Counted from the first letter of the stretch, positions 24,052-32,811 are shown. The stretch is 64,000 bases of DNA from Thiohalophilus sp. (GCF_034521165.1 NZ_JAXHMV010000008.1:744001-808000); one strand, 5' to 3'. Numbers and translations are program-made. Notes: a model not told the origin generated them from the letters alone.

Positions 24052-24057
24052 AGACCC
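24034..24057 (-). repeat. IS right terminal inverted repeat
   Basis: Read on the minus strand: GGGTCTTCACCCGTTGTAGT followed by GGGT. It contains the transposase stop codon (24049-24051). Confidence 0.9.
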
Positions 24058-24114
24058 AAGAAAGTTTACAGTCATCAGATGGCAGTTGATAGAAAAAAAC
24101 CGGGTTAGAACTTT

Positions 24115-24222
24115 CTGCTAACTGCTAACTGCTAACTGCCATCTGCCAACTTCTATTTGTGGGAGCGGGCTTCGACCGCGACGGTGCTGGATTCGGCAGT
24201 CGCGCCCGTGGGGCGCTCCCAC
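24115..24222. repeat. heptamer array joined to REP palindrome
   Basis: CTGCTAA x3, CTGCCAT, CTGCCAA (24115-24149), a CTTCTATTT linker, then a REP palindrome at 24159-24222. The same heptamer-linker-REP succession is seen at 20079-20166 and 24395-24502. Confidence 0.75.
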
Positions 24223-24253
24223 AGGCTCGCTATTTTGGTACGAATATAGTTGG

Positions 24254-24327
24254 CTCTCGCAGAGGCGCAGAACTCGCTGAGGAATAAACAGCTGATATCG
24301 CTCGGCGTCGTGGCGCCTCTGCGAGAG
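24254..24327. repeat. perfect 15-bp inverted repeat with 44-base loop
   Basis: CTCTCGCAGAGGCGC (24254-24268) and its exact complement GCGCCTCTGCGAGAG (24313-24327). It lies between the two heptamer-REP composites and belongs to the CGCAGAG dyad family (compare 30022-30097). Confidence 0.75.
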
Positions 24328-24394
24328 ATAACAGGCACGCTGTCGAAACGTGGAATGCCAGCTAGCGCTGCGCGCAACCTGGCCTACACTATTT

Positions 24395-24502
24395 CTGCCA
24401 ACTGCCAACTGCCAACTGCCAACTGCCAACTTCTATTTGTGGGAGCGGGCTTCGACCGCGACGGTGCTGGATTCGGCAATCGCGCCCGCGGGGCGCTCCT
24501 AC
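24395..24502. repeat. heptamer array CTGCCAA x5 joined to REP palindrome
   Basis: Five perfect CTGCCAA units (24395-24429), the CTTCTATTT linker, and a REP palindrome (24439-24502). The REP ends 11 bases before the convergent glycosylase stop codon. Confidence 0.8.
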
Positions 24503-24513
24503 AGACTCACTAT

Positions 24514-25131
24514 TCAGCACTGATCCTGTGCTTCCTTCCACGCCGGATGCCGTTTGATCGCCTGCAAGGCTTTGTTGAGCAGGGTGATACCGGGTTCGGT
24601 GCGGTGCCAGGTGGAGGCGCCCGAGGGATGGGGCAGGGGAATGATATCGCGTACTTTGCCTGCCACCTCAAGCCGGTGACGTTGACCGATCACCTCATTA
24701 AGTTTACTGACCGGCATGAACTGACCGATCGCCAGTTTGCCCACCGGGATCAACAGCGGCGGTTGCAGCAGTTCGACTTCGGCTTCCATCCAGCTGCGGC
24801 AGTTGGCGATTTCTTCTTTGCCCGGGACCCGATCGCCGCCCTTGTCGAGTTTGCCGGGAAAGCAGCGACACACCGCGGCCATGTAAACCCGCTGGCGAAA
24901 CGCCGCTTCGTCCAGGCCGATCCGTTCAAACCAGCCAAACAGGGTCTTGCCGGCGGTCCAGGCGAAGGGGCGGTGCAGTTCGATCTCGCGATTGCCGGGT
25001 GCCTGGCCGATTAACATCACCGGCGAGACTGCCGGCTGACCGGTGACCGGCGGGCCCTGCATGTCGGGGCAGCGTCGGCAACGGCTCAGACGGCGTTGAT
25101 GTTGTTCGAGTGTCTTGTTGATATCTTTCAT
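24514..25131 (-). CDS. uracil-DNA glycosylase superfamily protein
   Basis: A 205-residue protein of the UDG superfamily (family 4/5-like), which removes uracil from DNA. Seen: CRRCPDMQGPP (Cys pair of the iron-sulfur-containing branch), the water-activating motif VMLIGQAPGNREIELHRPFA, GKTLFGWFERIGL, AAVCRCFPGK with two further Cys, and the leucine-loop equivalent PLPHPSGAS. The four Cys suggest a 4Fe-4S cluster. I chose ATG 25129-25131; a GTG three codons upstream (25140) is possible. Confidence 0.8.
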   Translation of the reverse strand: MKDINKTLEQHQRRLSRCRRCPDMQGPPVTGQPAVSPVMLIGQAPGNREIELHRPFAWTAGKTLFGWFERIGLDEAAFRQRVYMAAVCRCFPGKLDKGGDRVPGKEEIANCRSWMEAEVELLQPPLLIPVGKLAIGQFMPVSKLNEVIGQRHRLEVAGKVRDIIPLPHPSGASTWHRTEPGITLLNKALQAIKRHPAWKEAQDQC

Positions 25132-25218
25132 GAAGTTCACATCGGATTGTCACAAGTTGGACATATTGCCGGATTATCGTTTGCCCGTGATTGAAAAAAC
25201 ATCGGCAAGGAGAAGGCT

Positions 25219-25476
25219 ATGTCCAGATATAAACTGGTTTCGATCGAAAAAAGCGGGCCGCCGCAAGGGCAAAGCGGCGACAACTGGTACTGTTATGTGA
25301 TTGCCAGTGCAACCAGCGATATTGTCAGTTACCGCCGGGGGACGCTGGCCGAGACGCGGGCCGTGGCGCGTGAATGCGTCATGCATCTCAACAGCCAGAT
25401 CGTTGGCGTCCCTTCGCGCGAGTTTGTTCGCCGTGCCTATCCGGTGGCGGATGTGGAGCCGTTGCCGGCGGCCTGA
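25219..25476 (+). CDS. small conserved hypothetical protein
   Basis: An 85-residue protein with a strong AAGGAGAAGG ribosome site. It starts MSRYKLVSIEKSGPP and contains YCYVIASATSDIVSYRRG; no recognised domain, signal peptide or membrane helix. It lies between two minus-strand genes as a single-gene unit. Codon use is like its neighbours, so I take it as real. Confidence 0.65.
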   Translation: MSRYKLVSIEKSGPPQGQSGDNWYCYVIASATSDIVSYRRGTLAETRAVARECVMHLNSQIVGVPSREFVRRAYPVADVEPLPAA

Positions 25477-25486
25477 ACGGGGCCGA

Positions 25487-26491
25487 TCAGGAGGCACCGG
25501 GTTGCAATACAATCTTGCCACGCGTGTGGCCCGCTTCAATCAGCTGATGCGCCTGCATCGCCTCGGCCAGCGGCAAGGTCTTGCTGACATGCAGCTTTAA
25601 CTGCCCGCTATGCAGGTAACCGGCACAACGATCCAGGATGTCTCCCTGGTGAGCCCGGGCCTGGGGAAGATTTTCTAGCATCGGGGTGAGCATTAACTCA
25701 AAGCTGATCCCGAGATTACGCTGGCGGGCAATGCCCCAGTTAACCTCCTTGCTCGGATCGAGCAGGGTCACCAGCTGGCCATAATGGGCGACAGCCGACA
25801 GACTCTGGTTGAAGACCGCCGGGCCGACCGTGTCGAAGGCCACATCGACGCCCCGGCCTTCGGTCAGCGCCATGACGGCCTCGACCACATCCGTTTCCCG
25901 GTAGTTGATGACCTCGTCGGCACCCAGTTCGCGCACAAAGGCGGCTTTGTCCGCGTCGCTGACGGTGGCGATCACCCGCGCCCCCACCAGTTTGGCCAGC
26001 TGAATGGCCACATGGCCGACCCCGCCGGCGCCGGCATGGACCAGAACGCTCTGGCCGTTTTGCAATCGGGCGCGATCATACAGCGCTTCCCAGGCGGTAA
26101 TCAGCACCAGCGGCCCGGCTGCCGCGGTCGTAAAATCAATCTCGTCCGGTAACGGCCGGGCGACGGTTTCGGGTACCACGGTATACTCGGCGTAGTTACC
26201 CGGTTCGCGACCCAGGCCGCCGTGACAGAACCAGACCCGATCCCCGACCTGGTGACGTTGTACCTGGTCGCCGACTTCCACCACCTCCCCGGCACCGTCA
26301 CAGCCCAGAATTGCCGGCAAGGCATCCTCGAAGAACACGCCACGTTGACGCAGCTTGGTGTCGATGGGATTGATGCCTGCCCCATGCAGTTGCACCTTGA
26401 TATCGGTGGGCTGTTGCAGTTGTGGCTCGTCCTGCTCCACGACCTGTAATACGGACGGATCGCCCGCCCCGGTCATAACGACAGCTTGCAT
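25487..26491 (-). CDS. NADPH:quinone oxidoreductase-type MDR family protein
   Basis: A 334-residue zinc-independent medium-chain reductase, which reduces quinones or enones with NADPH. The GroES-like N-domain includes GAGINPIDTKLRQRG and AILGCDGAGEVVEVG; the Rossmann domain has VLVHAGAGGVGHVAIQLAK (nucleotide loop AGAGGVG). The structural and catalytic zinc Cys sets are absent. The C-terminus ends in the usual HTRGKIVLQ motif. It is probably monocistronic. Confidence 0.85.
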   Translation of the reverse strand: MQAVVMTGAGDPSVLQVVEQDEPQLQQPTDIKVQLHGAGINPIDTKLRQRGVFFEDALPAILGCDGAGEVVEVGDQVQRHQVGDRVWFCHGGLGREPGNYAEYTVVPETVARPLPDEIDFTTAAAGPLVLITAWEALYDRARLQNGQSVLVHAGAGGVGHVAIQLAKLVGARVIATVSDADKAAFVRELGADEVINYRETDVVEAVMALTEGRGVDVAFDTVGPAVFNQSLSAVAHYGQLVTLLDPSKEVNWGIARQRNLGISFELMLTPMLENLPQARAHQGDILDRCAGYLHSGQLKLHVSKTLPLAEAMQAHQLIEAGHTRGKIVLQPGAS

Positions 26492-26808
26492 GGTGATGAC
26501 TCCCTGTTCGTCAATATAAATGGTGAATGGGGGATAGACTGGCTTGCCCTTCGGCCGGACAAATAGTCGCAGTTGCCGTTGTGATGATCAAGTGAAGACG
26601 GCCATAATACCCCCTCCAGCAGTCAGCATTGGCAGGTACAGCGGTTGACGGCGTGAGCCGGTCGCTCCGGGGAGCGCCTTCAGCACCCTGACAACCGCCC
26701 GCAAAGAGGTCGGGATTCCGGTATAAAGCTTGGCCCGGACTGACATAATGCTAGACTCTGAGTAACCGGGGAGACAACCGGTCCGCCAATAAGAACAGGA
26801 GTCCTGTA
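26492..26808. other. intergenic region with short hairpins
   Basis: No gene is seen in these 317 bases. A perfect stem CGCTCC-GG-GGAGCG (about 26663-26676) and weaker inverted words are present. The AGGAG before 26809 is the ribosome site of the next gene. No promoter could be assigned with confidence. Confidence 0.35.
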
Positions 26809-27192
26809 ATGAACCTCGAAAAGGTGATTTTCGCATTTTTTATTGTGCTTGCTCTGACGATTAACTTCGGCTTTTTCATCGGCGATATCGACAACCCTGT
26901 CCACCATAATGTCTACGAGCTGTATGCGGCACTGGTGATCAGCCTGATTGCCACGGTCTTGAAATTCGGCGATCGGACCCATATTGGCGCGGTCTTGCTG
27001 GCCACCAGTCTGGTCGCCGATGTGCAATTGATCATTGCCGTTGTGATCTGGGGCGTGGTCGAACATGTCACGCACACCGGTATGACCCCGCATGTGATGG
27101 CGGCCATCGTTTCGCTCTCCGGCGGCGCGCTGCTGGCCAATATTACTTCGGTCGTCCTGTTTGTGATTGAAACAGCGATGATGCGCCGCTGA
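26809..27192 (+). CDS. DUF6394-like inner-membrane protein
   Basis: A 127-residue protein with four predicted membrane helices (about 5-24, 38-55, 60-85, 98-122) and the loop IGDIDNPVHHNVYELYAALV. It is small, hydrophobic and precedes a potassium channel gene by 16 bases, so the two are likely co-transcribed and may work together. I recognise it only as the kind of protein found beside such channels; no activity is known. Confidence 0.65.
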   Translation: MNLEKVIFAFFIVLALTINFGFFIGDIDNPVHHNVYELYAALVISLIATVLKFGDRTHIGAVLLATSLVADVQLIIAVVIWGVVEHVTHTGMTPHVMAAIVSLSGGALLANITSVVLFVIETAMMRR

Positions 27193-27208
27193 CGGACGGT
27201 CCGGCCTG

Positions 27209-28933
27209 ATGAATAATATCCTGTTCGTTTTCCTGCGGCGTCTGCATGTCCCGCTAATCGTGCTAATCAGTGTTTATGCGATGTCGATTCTCGGGTTTGT
27301 GTTAATCCCGGGCGTGGATGATGAAGGTAATCCCTGGCGCATGGATTTTTTCCATGCGTTTTATTTTGTCAGCTATATGGGAACCACTATTGGCTTCGGC
27401 GAGATTCCCTATGAGTTCACCGGTGCGCAACGCATGTGGGCGACCTTCAGTATCTATGCCACGGTCATCAGCTGGTTGTATGCCATCGGTTATCTGCTGA
27501 CCATTATTCAGGATCCGGCCTTTCGTACTTTGCTGACAGAAAGGGCGTTTCGTCGTAATGTGCGGCGGATCAGCGAACCGTTTTATCTGATCTGCGGTTA
27601 CGGTGATACCGGCAACTTTCTGGTCCGCGCCCTGAGCGAGGCGGGGATTCATGCCGTGGTGGTGGAGATTGATCAAAACCGGGTCAACCAGCTGGATCTG
27701 GCCGGCTATCGAACCTTCGTCCCCGGTTTGTGTGCCGATGCATCGATTCCCGAGAACCTGGTCAAGGCCGGATTGCAGTATTACAACTGCGCCGGCGTGG
27801 TGGCCCTGACCAATGAGGACGCGGTGAATCTCAAGATTGCCATCACCAGTAAACTGCTAAATCCCGGCTTACGCACCATTGCCCGGGCGGAAACCCACGA
27901 TGTCGAGAAAAACATCGCCTCGTTCGGCACGGACCATATTATCAACCCGTTCGATACCTTTGCGGGCCGGCTGGCCCTGGCTCTGCATTCCCCCGGCATG
28001 TATCTGTTGTATGAATGGATGACCAGCGTGCCACATGAACCCCTGCGCGAGCCGGTGTTCCCGCCAACCGGCCGCTGGATCCTGTGCGGTTACGGGCGGT
28101 TTGGCAAGGCCGTGCATGAACGGCTCAAAGCTGAAGGGATCGCCACCACGGTGATCGAGGCCACGCCGGAGCGAACCGGCACCCCGAGTGACGGCGTGGT
28201 AGTGGGACGCGGTACCGAGGCCGATACCCTGCATGAGGCCGATATACAACACGCGGTGGGACTGGTGGCGGGGACCGATGACGATGCCAATAACCTGTCG
28301 ATTGTGATGACAGCCAGGGGCCTGAACCCCGATCTGTTCACGGTACTGCGGCAGAACAGTCGTGCCAACGATATGATTTTCAATGCTGTGCAAAGCGATC
28401 TGATCATGCAACGCGGCAGCATCATCGCACACAAGATCTTTGCCATTATCACAACGCCCCTGCTGGCGAATTTTCTGCGCCTGGCCCGCCGCCATGACGA
28501 TGACTGGGCCAATGAGCTGATCAGTCGGATTGGCGGTATCACCGGCGATGAGGCGCCGCATGTCTGGATGCTGACGCTGAACGAAGCGATCGCGCCGGCG
28601 GTTCACACCATGCTGGAAGCCGGCGAATCCCTCGATATCCAGAATCTGACGACCGACCCCCATGAGTACAGCAAGCAGTTGCCACTGATTGTCTTGTTGA
28701 TTCAGCGTGACGGTGACGAGGCCGAGCAGGAGATCCTGTTGCCCTCAGCCCAGGAGCCGCTGCAGAGCGGCGATCGACTTCTGTTATGCGGTCGTGACGG
28801 GATCCAGGCCTCGGTCGAGTGGCTGGTGGCGAATCTCAATGTGCTGGAATACGTATTGACCGGGGAGGACCGCCCGGCCGGGCTTATATGGCGGCGCTGG
28901 AGCCGGTCGCGCGAACAGGCGGATGAGGCCTGA
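27209..28933 (+). CDS. potassium channel with two RCK (TrkA-N) domains
   Basis: A 574-residue channel subunit. Two membrane helices (about 12-34 and 75-97) flank a pore loop with the filter TTIGFGE (residues 59-65; the usual form is TVGYGD). Two RCK/TrkA-N domains follow, with NAD loops LICGYGDTGNFLVRAL (~127) and WILCGYGRFGKAVHERL (~290), and a TrkA-C-like tail (~470-560) ending in DRLLLCGRDG. This is the KefC/MthK-like layout in which cytoplasmic RCK ligands gate K+ flow. It is preceded by a small membrane protein in the same operon. Confidence 0.87.
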   Translation: MNNILFVFLRRLHVPLIVLISVYAMSILGFVLIPGVDDEGNPWRMDFFHAFYFVSYMGTTIGFGEIPYEFTGAQRMWATFSIYATVISWLYAIGYLLTIIQDPAFRTLLTERAFRRNVRRISEPFYLICGYGDTGNFLVRALSEAGIHAVVVEIDQNRVNQLDLAGYRTFVPGLCADASIPENLVKAGLQYYNCAGVVALTNEDAVNLKIAITSKLLNPGLRTIARAETHDVEKNIASFGTDHIINPFDTFAGRLALALHSPGMYLLYEWMTSVPHEPLREPVFPPTGRWILCGYGRFGKAVHERLKAEGIATTVIEATPERTGTPSDGVVVGRGTEADTLHEADIQHAVGLVAGTDDDANNLSIVMTARGLNPDLFTVLRQNSRANDMIFNAVQSDLIMQRGSIIAHKIFAIITTPLLANFLRLARRHDDDWANELISRIGGITGDEAPHVWMLTLNEAIAPAVHTMLEAGESLDIQNLTTDPHEYSKQLPLIVLLIQRDGDEAEQEILLPSAQEPLQSGDRLLLCGRDGIQASVEWLVANLNVLEYVLTGEDRPAGLIWRRWSRSREQADEA

Positions 28934-29045
28934 TTGCGGTCGACAACGATGTTTTGTTGGCCCCGGGCCTAAAGTATTTCGCCCGTGGTCCGAAGAATTT
29001 CAAGGATGAAAGGATTTAACCCGAATCAGGCAACAGAGGACAGCC

Positions 29046-29951
29046 ATGGAGACCGGTAAGCCATTTGACGAACTACTGGCCGAACAGGGAGCAGGTATGA
29101 AGCTGGCGGAGCGCATGCGTCGTTTGCGCGATTTGCCCCCCTTGCCGGAAACGGTCATCCGGATTCTGGCGTTGCGCCAGCACGAAGAGGTTAACGCCAG
29201 GGATCTGATCGACATTGTCGAACAGGACCCGGTGCTGGCGGCTCAGTTGATCAGTTATGCCAACTCCGCTTTTTTCACTCATCATTCCCCGGTAACCGCG
29301 ATTGATGATGCGGTTCTGCGGGTTGTCGGGGTGAGCCCGGCCCTGGAACTGGCCCTGGGGTTGTCGGTCGGTCGCGTGTTACACATTTCCACCGACGGCG
29401 TACTGGGTGCCCGGCGCCTGTGGCGGCATGCCACCTACAGTGCCGCGCTGATGCAACAACTGGCCGGGCAGATACCGGCGGCAAAGCGGCCGGACCCCGG
29501 CACCGCCTATTTATGCGGACTGTTACATGATATCGGCCTGTTTGTACTCGGGTACCTGTTTCCGCAGGAACATCAGGCATTGAGTCAGCTTGTCCAGCGG
29601 CATCCCGATGTGGCGCTCAACCGTCTTGAGTATAACCTGATGGGGGTCAGTCACGGCGAACTTGGCCAGATGGCCATGCGCTACTGGGACATGCCACAGA
29701 TGCTGGCCACGGTGGCTCGTCATCACCACAATACCGATTACGATGGCGAGCATGAAACCCTAATCGGCTTGCTGAATCTGGTCGAAGCGCTGCTGTCATC
29801 CCAGGGCCTGACCGATACCCCGGTGCTGGAACTCGACGAAGCCCTGCTCGAGCGGCTCGGGCTCGAAGAAGAGAACGTGATACTCATCGCCGATGAAGTG
29901 ATCCAGGCCGGTGACAGCCTGGAACAGTTGGCCAGACAGCTGTGTGCCTGA
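29046..29951 (+). CDS. HDOD-domain protein
   Basis: A 301-residue cytoplasmic protein with an HDOD domain (about 25-230): LPPLPETVIRILALRQ, VEQDPVLAAQLISYANSAFF, and HD-like GLLHDIGLFVLGYLFPQEH. HDOD proteins are degenerate HD domains used as scaffolds in signalling and c-di-GMP-linked motility. Here H-D is kept in LLHDIG. An AGAGGA ribosome site precedes the ATG. Its C-terminal ~70 residues (LDEALLERLGLEEENVILIA) are extra helices. No partner domain is fused. Confidence 0.85.
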   Translation: METGKPFDELLAEQGAGMKLAERMRRLRDLPPLPETVIRILALRQHEEVNARDLIDIVEQDPVLAAQLISYANSAFFTHHSPVTAIDDAVLRVVGVSPALELALGLSVGRVLHISTDGVLGARRLWRHATYSAALMQQLAGQIPAAKRPDPGTAYLCGLLHDIGLFVLGYLFPQEHQALSQLVQRHPDVALNRLEYNLMGVSHGELGQMAMRYWDMPQMLATVARHHHNTDYDGEHETLIGLLNLVEALLSSQGLTDTPVLELDEALLERLGLEEENVILIADEVIQAGDSLEQLARQLCA

Positions 29952-30021
29952 CGGACCTGGACGCCGTTTTTCGGTGGTTATGCCTGTTTTGGTCTGATGT
30001 ACAGTAGGAGGAAAAAGCTTA

Positions 30022-30097
30022 ACTCTCGCCAAGACGCCACGGCGCAAAGAAATATGATCTTGCTTATCCTCGGCGCGCTCTGCGTCTCTGCGAGAGT
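30022..30097. repeat. dyad of the CGCAAAG/CGCAGAG family
   Basis: Ends are perfect 8-mers ACTCTCGC (30022-30029) and GCGAGAGT (30090-30097); inside, CAAGACGCCACGGCGCAAAG faces CTCTGCGTCTCTGCG. It fills the gap between convergent genes, where it could act as a terminator or mRNA end. Confidence 0.65.
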
Positions 30098-30131
30098 ATT
30101 ATAGGCGGGTAGCAGTTGATTTCGGGTGTTG

Positions 30132-31142
30132 TCAGTAACGTTTGAGTGAGTCGATAAATAGCCGGTTTTGCGGCAGACTGTGCTCAATAAAGATATCCGT
30201 CAGGCTGCGGTACTTCTCCGCGGGGCCGTTCATATACACATCATACGCTTCCAAAGAGGGATAGTCGGTGACGATCCGTTGCCCCAGTTGCCGCAGGATC
30301 TGTTCGGGATCGGCTGCCGCCTCATCCAGTTCGTCCATGAAGATCGGTGTATACAGGAAGTTATCCAACGCGTCCTGCAACGAGCGAATATAATTGGACA
30401 GGTAATGCTCGGCCCGGCTTTTCAGTAGCCAGTAAAGATGCATGGGCTGGTTGCTTTCCAGGGCAATGCAGTGCTCGATCAGGCTTTTGAGGGGCGCGAT
30501 ACCGGTATCGTTGGCGATAAAAATCAGAGGTCGGTTCGAACTTTCATCCAGGGTAAATTCCCCGTGCGGACCGCTGACACGCATAGATGAACGGGGCGTC
30601 AGCTCCTCGAACACATAGCGTGCAAACGGATCCTCCCCGGCATAACGAATATGAAACTGCAGATACATGCCGTTGCAGGGACAACTGGCGACGGACTTGT
30701 TGCGCGGTGCCAGGCCGTCGATATGCAGGGTGACATACTGGCCGGCCAGAAAACGCAGGGTCTGGCTGCGCGGCGTGCGTAATTGCAATACCCGCACGTT
30801 ATCGGCAACCTCATCAATTTTATACACCTTCGCCTCGATCTCCTGGTGGGGCACATCGGCGGCATTGCCCATGGTACGGCTTTCAATGATCATGTCCGAG
30901 CCGGGGGTGGCTGAACACATTAAAAACAGCCCCTGATCTTTCTCATGCTGTTTGAAGGTGAAATCATGGGGCAAATGTTTTCCGATTTCCCCCTCGATGA
31001 TACGGGCCGCACATTGCCCGCAACTGCCGTTGTTACAGTTGTAGGGAACGTTCAAACCGGCACGCAGCGCCGCTTCCAGGATGGTTTCGCCGCTGGCCGC
31101 TTCGAATTCCCGGCCGGACGGTTCGATGCAGATTCTGGCCAC
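30132..31142 (-). CDS. 2Fe-2S ferredoxin-type NAD(P)H oxidoreductase
   Basis: A 336-residue electron-transfer flavoprotein. The N-terminal plant-type ferredoxin has the cluster motif CNNGSCGQC plus a distal Cys in LFLMCSATPG. The FAD domain shows RFLAGQYVTLHIDGLA and the NAD domain LIFIANDTGIAPLKSLIEHC. Order (2Fe-2S, FAD, NAD) matches phenol hydroxylase reductase and CDP-6-deoxyglucoseen reductase. No cognate oxygenase is adjacent. I chose GTG at 31140-31142 because homology begins there; the upstream open frame is not homologous. An ATG nearby at 31162 is out of frame. Confidence 0.82.
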   Translation of the reverse strand: MARICIEPSGREFEAASGETILEAALRAGLNVPYNCNNGSCGQCAARIIEGEIGKHLPHDFTFKQHEKDQGLFLMCSATPGSDMIIESRTMGNAADVPHQEIEAKVYKIDEVADNVRVLQLRTPRSQTLRFLAGQYVTLHIDGLAPRNKSVASCPCNGMYLQFHIRYAGEDPFARYVFEELTPRSSMRVSGPHGEFTLDESSNRPLIFIANDTGIAPLKSLIEHCIALESNQPMHLYWLLKSRAEHYLSNYIRSLQDALDNFLYTPIFMDELDEAAADPEQILRQLGQRIVTDYPSLEAYDVYMNGPAEKYRSLTDIFIEHSLPQNRLFIDSLKRY

Positions 31143-31305
31143 GATAGAGTCAACTCTGTCATTTGAAATCGACTTACAGGATACTATTTTCAGCCTGTCG
31201 ACTAAACGGCTAATCGAAAGCCATTTGGCCCGATAACCCCGAGGTTTACAGGCTTGCGTTGTCCGCCCGCCGGTAGCAGACTTGATGCAGCAACAGGAGA
31301 AAAGC

Positions 31306-31953
31306 ATGTTTGCCGCAATGAAAAAAACCGCCATGCCCGGCCCCGACGAAGCCTTGCCGGGACGCGAGGAGGCCATGCCGGTCCCCGGGGCGCACTATGT
31401 CAACGGCCATCCGCTGCTGCCGCCTTACCCTGAAGGCATGCAGCTGGCGATGTTCGGGATGGGCTGTTTCTGGGGCGCGGAACGCGGTTTCTGGCAACTG
31501 CCCGGCGTGTATTCAACGGCGGTCGGTTATGCCGGGGGTTATACGCCCAATCCGACCTACCGGGAAGTGTGCAGCGGCATGACCGGCCACAACGAAGTGG
31601 TCCGTGTGGTGTTTGATCCGCAGCAGATCCCTTACGCGCAGTTGCTGCAAAGCTTCTGGGAAAGTCACGATCCCACCCAGGGGATGCGCCAGGGCAACGA
31701 TATCGGCACCCAGTATCGTTCGGGCATCTATATCTATAGCCCTGAACAACGCGAGCTGGCCGAACAGAGCTGTGAGCATTATCAGCAATGCCTGCAGGGG
31801 GCCGGCTACGGGCCGATCACGACCGAAATTCGGGAGGCGCCGGAATTTTATTTTGCCGAGGATTATCATCAGCAATACCTGGCGAAAAACCCCGGCGGCT
31901 ATTGCGGGCTGGGGGGCACGGGTGTGCGCTGCCCCGAGCTGTTACACGCCTGA
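31306..31953 (+). CDS. msrA: peptide methionine-S-sulfoxide reductase MsrA
   Basis: Reduces Met-S-sulfoxide in proteins. The active-site motif GMGCFWGAER places the catalytic Cys at residue 54, and YAGGYTPNPTYREVCSGMTG, EVVRVVFDP and HQQYLAKNPGGYCGLGGTG are the usual family segments with the resolving Cys near the C-terminus. An N-terminal extension of ~45 residues, rich in Pro, precedes the core, as in longer MsrA forms. ATG 31306 has AGGAG eight bases upstream, better than the ATG at 31282. Confidence 0.93.
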   Translation: MFAAMKKTAMPGPDEALPGREEAMPVPGAHYVNGHPLLPPYPEGMQLAMFGMGCFWGAERGFWQLPGVYSTAVGYAGGYTPNPTYREVCSGMTGHNEVVRVVFDPQQIPYAQLLQSFWESHDPTQGMRQGNDIGTQYRSGIYIYSPEQRELAEQSCEHYQQCLQGAGYGPITTEIREAPEFYFAEDYHQQYLAKNPGGYCGLGGTGVRCPELLHA

Positions 31954-31976
31954 ACAGTCTGTTGTCGCCGTGCGGT

Positions 31977-32183
31977 TTAAAAACCGTTGGCGCGCCTGAC
32001 GTGACGGCAGTTTTCAATGTATTCGCAAAGCGCCAGCTCGGCCATATGGCGGGTGCTGAACGGGCCACGATCGATCCCTTCCCGGCAGGCGAAATACCAT
32101 TGACTGCCGATATTGAAAAAGCGACCGCTACGAAAGGGGACCGGGCCGGCTTCCCCGTCACGTGGAATGCGGGTTTCGCTCAT
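31977..32183 (-). CDS. DUF6316-type small protein
   Basis: A 68-residue protein with the pattern R-x-RFFNIGSQWYFACREG-IDRGPF, then Ala/Glu helix; I recognise it as the DUF6316 group, of unknown role. A paralogue lies at 50034-50261 with the same order (RYFHVTGQGWYALTREG, GGPF). It has GGAGG before the ATG. It is convergent with msrA, ending 24 bases from its stop. Confidence 0.75.
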   Translation of the reverse strand: MSETRIPRDGEAGPVPFRSGRFFNIGSQWYFACREGIDRGPFSTRHMAELALCEYIENCRHVRRANGF

Positions 32184-32338
32184 ACCTGTCCTCCATTCGA
32201 TGCTTGCCTTCTATAGCTATAGTCAAGCGCGGGTGAAAAATCAATCAGGTGGGAACAGGGTCGGACAGGCGGTAGCCAGATGGCGATGAAACTGTAAAAG
32301 CCCCGGTTTTGTTAACAGTTAACGGCCGGTTTCGGGAT

Positions 32339-32752
32339 TTAACCCTGCACCGTCACGGTCACCTGGCGTCGATGGGCGGCAGTGCGATGTTCCCACAGAT
32401 AGATCCCCTGCCAGGTGCCCAGTGCGCAACGGCCCTGGCTGACCGGCAGGGTCAGATCGGTCTGGGTCAAAATGGTGCGCACGTGGGCCGGCATATCGTC
32501 GGGTCCCTCGTCGTCATGCTCGAACATGGGATCGCCATCCGGCACCAGATTGGCCATAAAGGTTTCCAGATCCCGGCGCACTGCCGGGTCGGCGTTTTCG
32601 CACAAAATCAGCGAGGCGCTGGTGTGATGCACGAAGACATGGCACAGGCCGGTGTCGATGCCGGCCCGTGCGACCACCTCGCGCACGTCGGAGCTGATGT
32701 CATAGGTGCCCCGCCCACGGGTGGAGACCGTAATCTGTTCCTGTACCAGCAT
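32339..32752 (-). CDS. yjbQ: YjbQ-family secondary thiamine-phosphate synthase-like protein
   Basis: A 137-residue member of the YjbQ/UPF0047 family; the E. coli protein has weak thiamine-phosphate synthase activity and is of unsettled function. Family motifs VFVHHTSASLILCENAD, DDEGPDDMPAHVRTILT and LGTWQGIYLWEHR are all present. The ATG at 32750-32752 aligns with the E. coli start; an ATG five codons upstream (32767) is an alternative but would leave a leader of only ~8 bases after the promoter found at 32783-32811. Confidence 0.87.
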   Translation of the reverse strand: MLVQEQITVSTRGRGTYDISSDVREVVARAGIDTGLCHVFVHHTSASLILCENADPAVRRDLETFMANLVPDGDPMFEHDDEGPDDMPAHVRTILTQTDLTLPVSQGRCALGTWQGIYLWEHRTAAHRRQVTVTVQG

Positions 32753-32782
32753 CGTCTTACCCGTCATACAAAAGAGAGAACC

Positions 32783-32811
32783 ATTATAAGGGAGCGGGGA
32801 AGCCGATTGAA
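32783..32811 (-). promoter_or_regulatory. sigma70-type promoter of yjbQ
   Basis: Minus strand -10 TATAAT (32788-32783) and -35 TTCAAT (32811-32806) with a 17-base spacer. The likely start of transcription, near 32776, gives a leader of about 23 bases to the ATG at 32752. Confidence 0.5.

Larger units (their letters stand above)
22758..24057 (+). mobile_element. ISL3-family insertion sequence, 1300 bp, complete
   Basis: Bounded by 24-base imperfect inverted repeats (20 of 24 match) at 22758-22781 and 24034-24057, and flanked by an 8-base direct duplication AAGAAAGT (22750-22757 and 24058-24065), the duplication size typical of ISL3. It holds one intact transposase gene. The target is the 37-bp repeat array: the sequence after the right copy resumes the array word TTACAGTCATCAGATGGCAG. 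Intact gene and clean duplication suggest recent insertion. A relic end of a related element lies at 4510-4533. Confidence 0.92.

Noticed and set aside
28970..28996. sigma28-type promoter (TAAA-N15-TCCGAAGA) before the HDOD gene
   Set aside because: Spacing fits, but the -10 matches GCCGATAA at only about five of eight positions and no flagellar genes are nearby.
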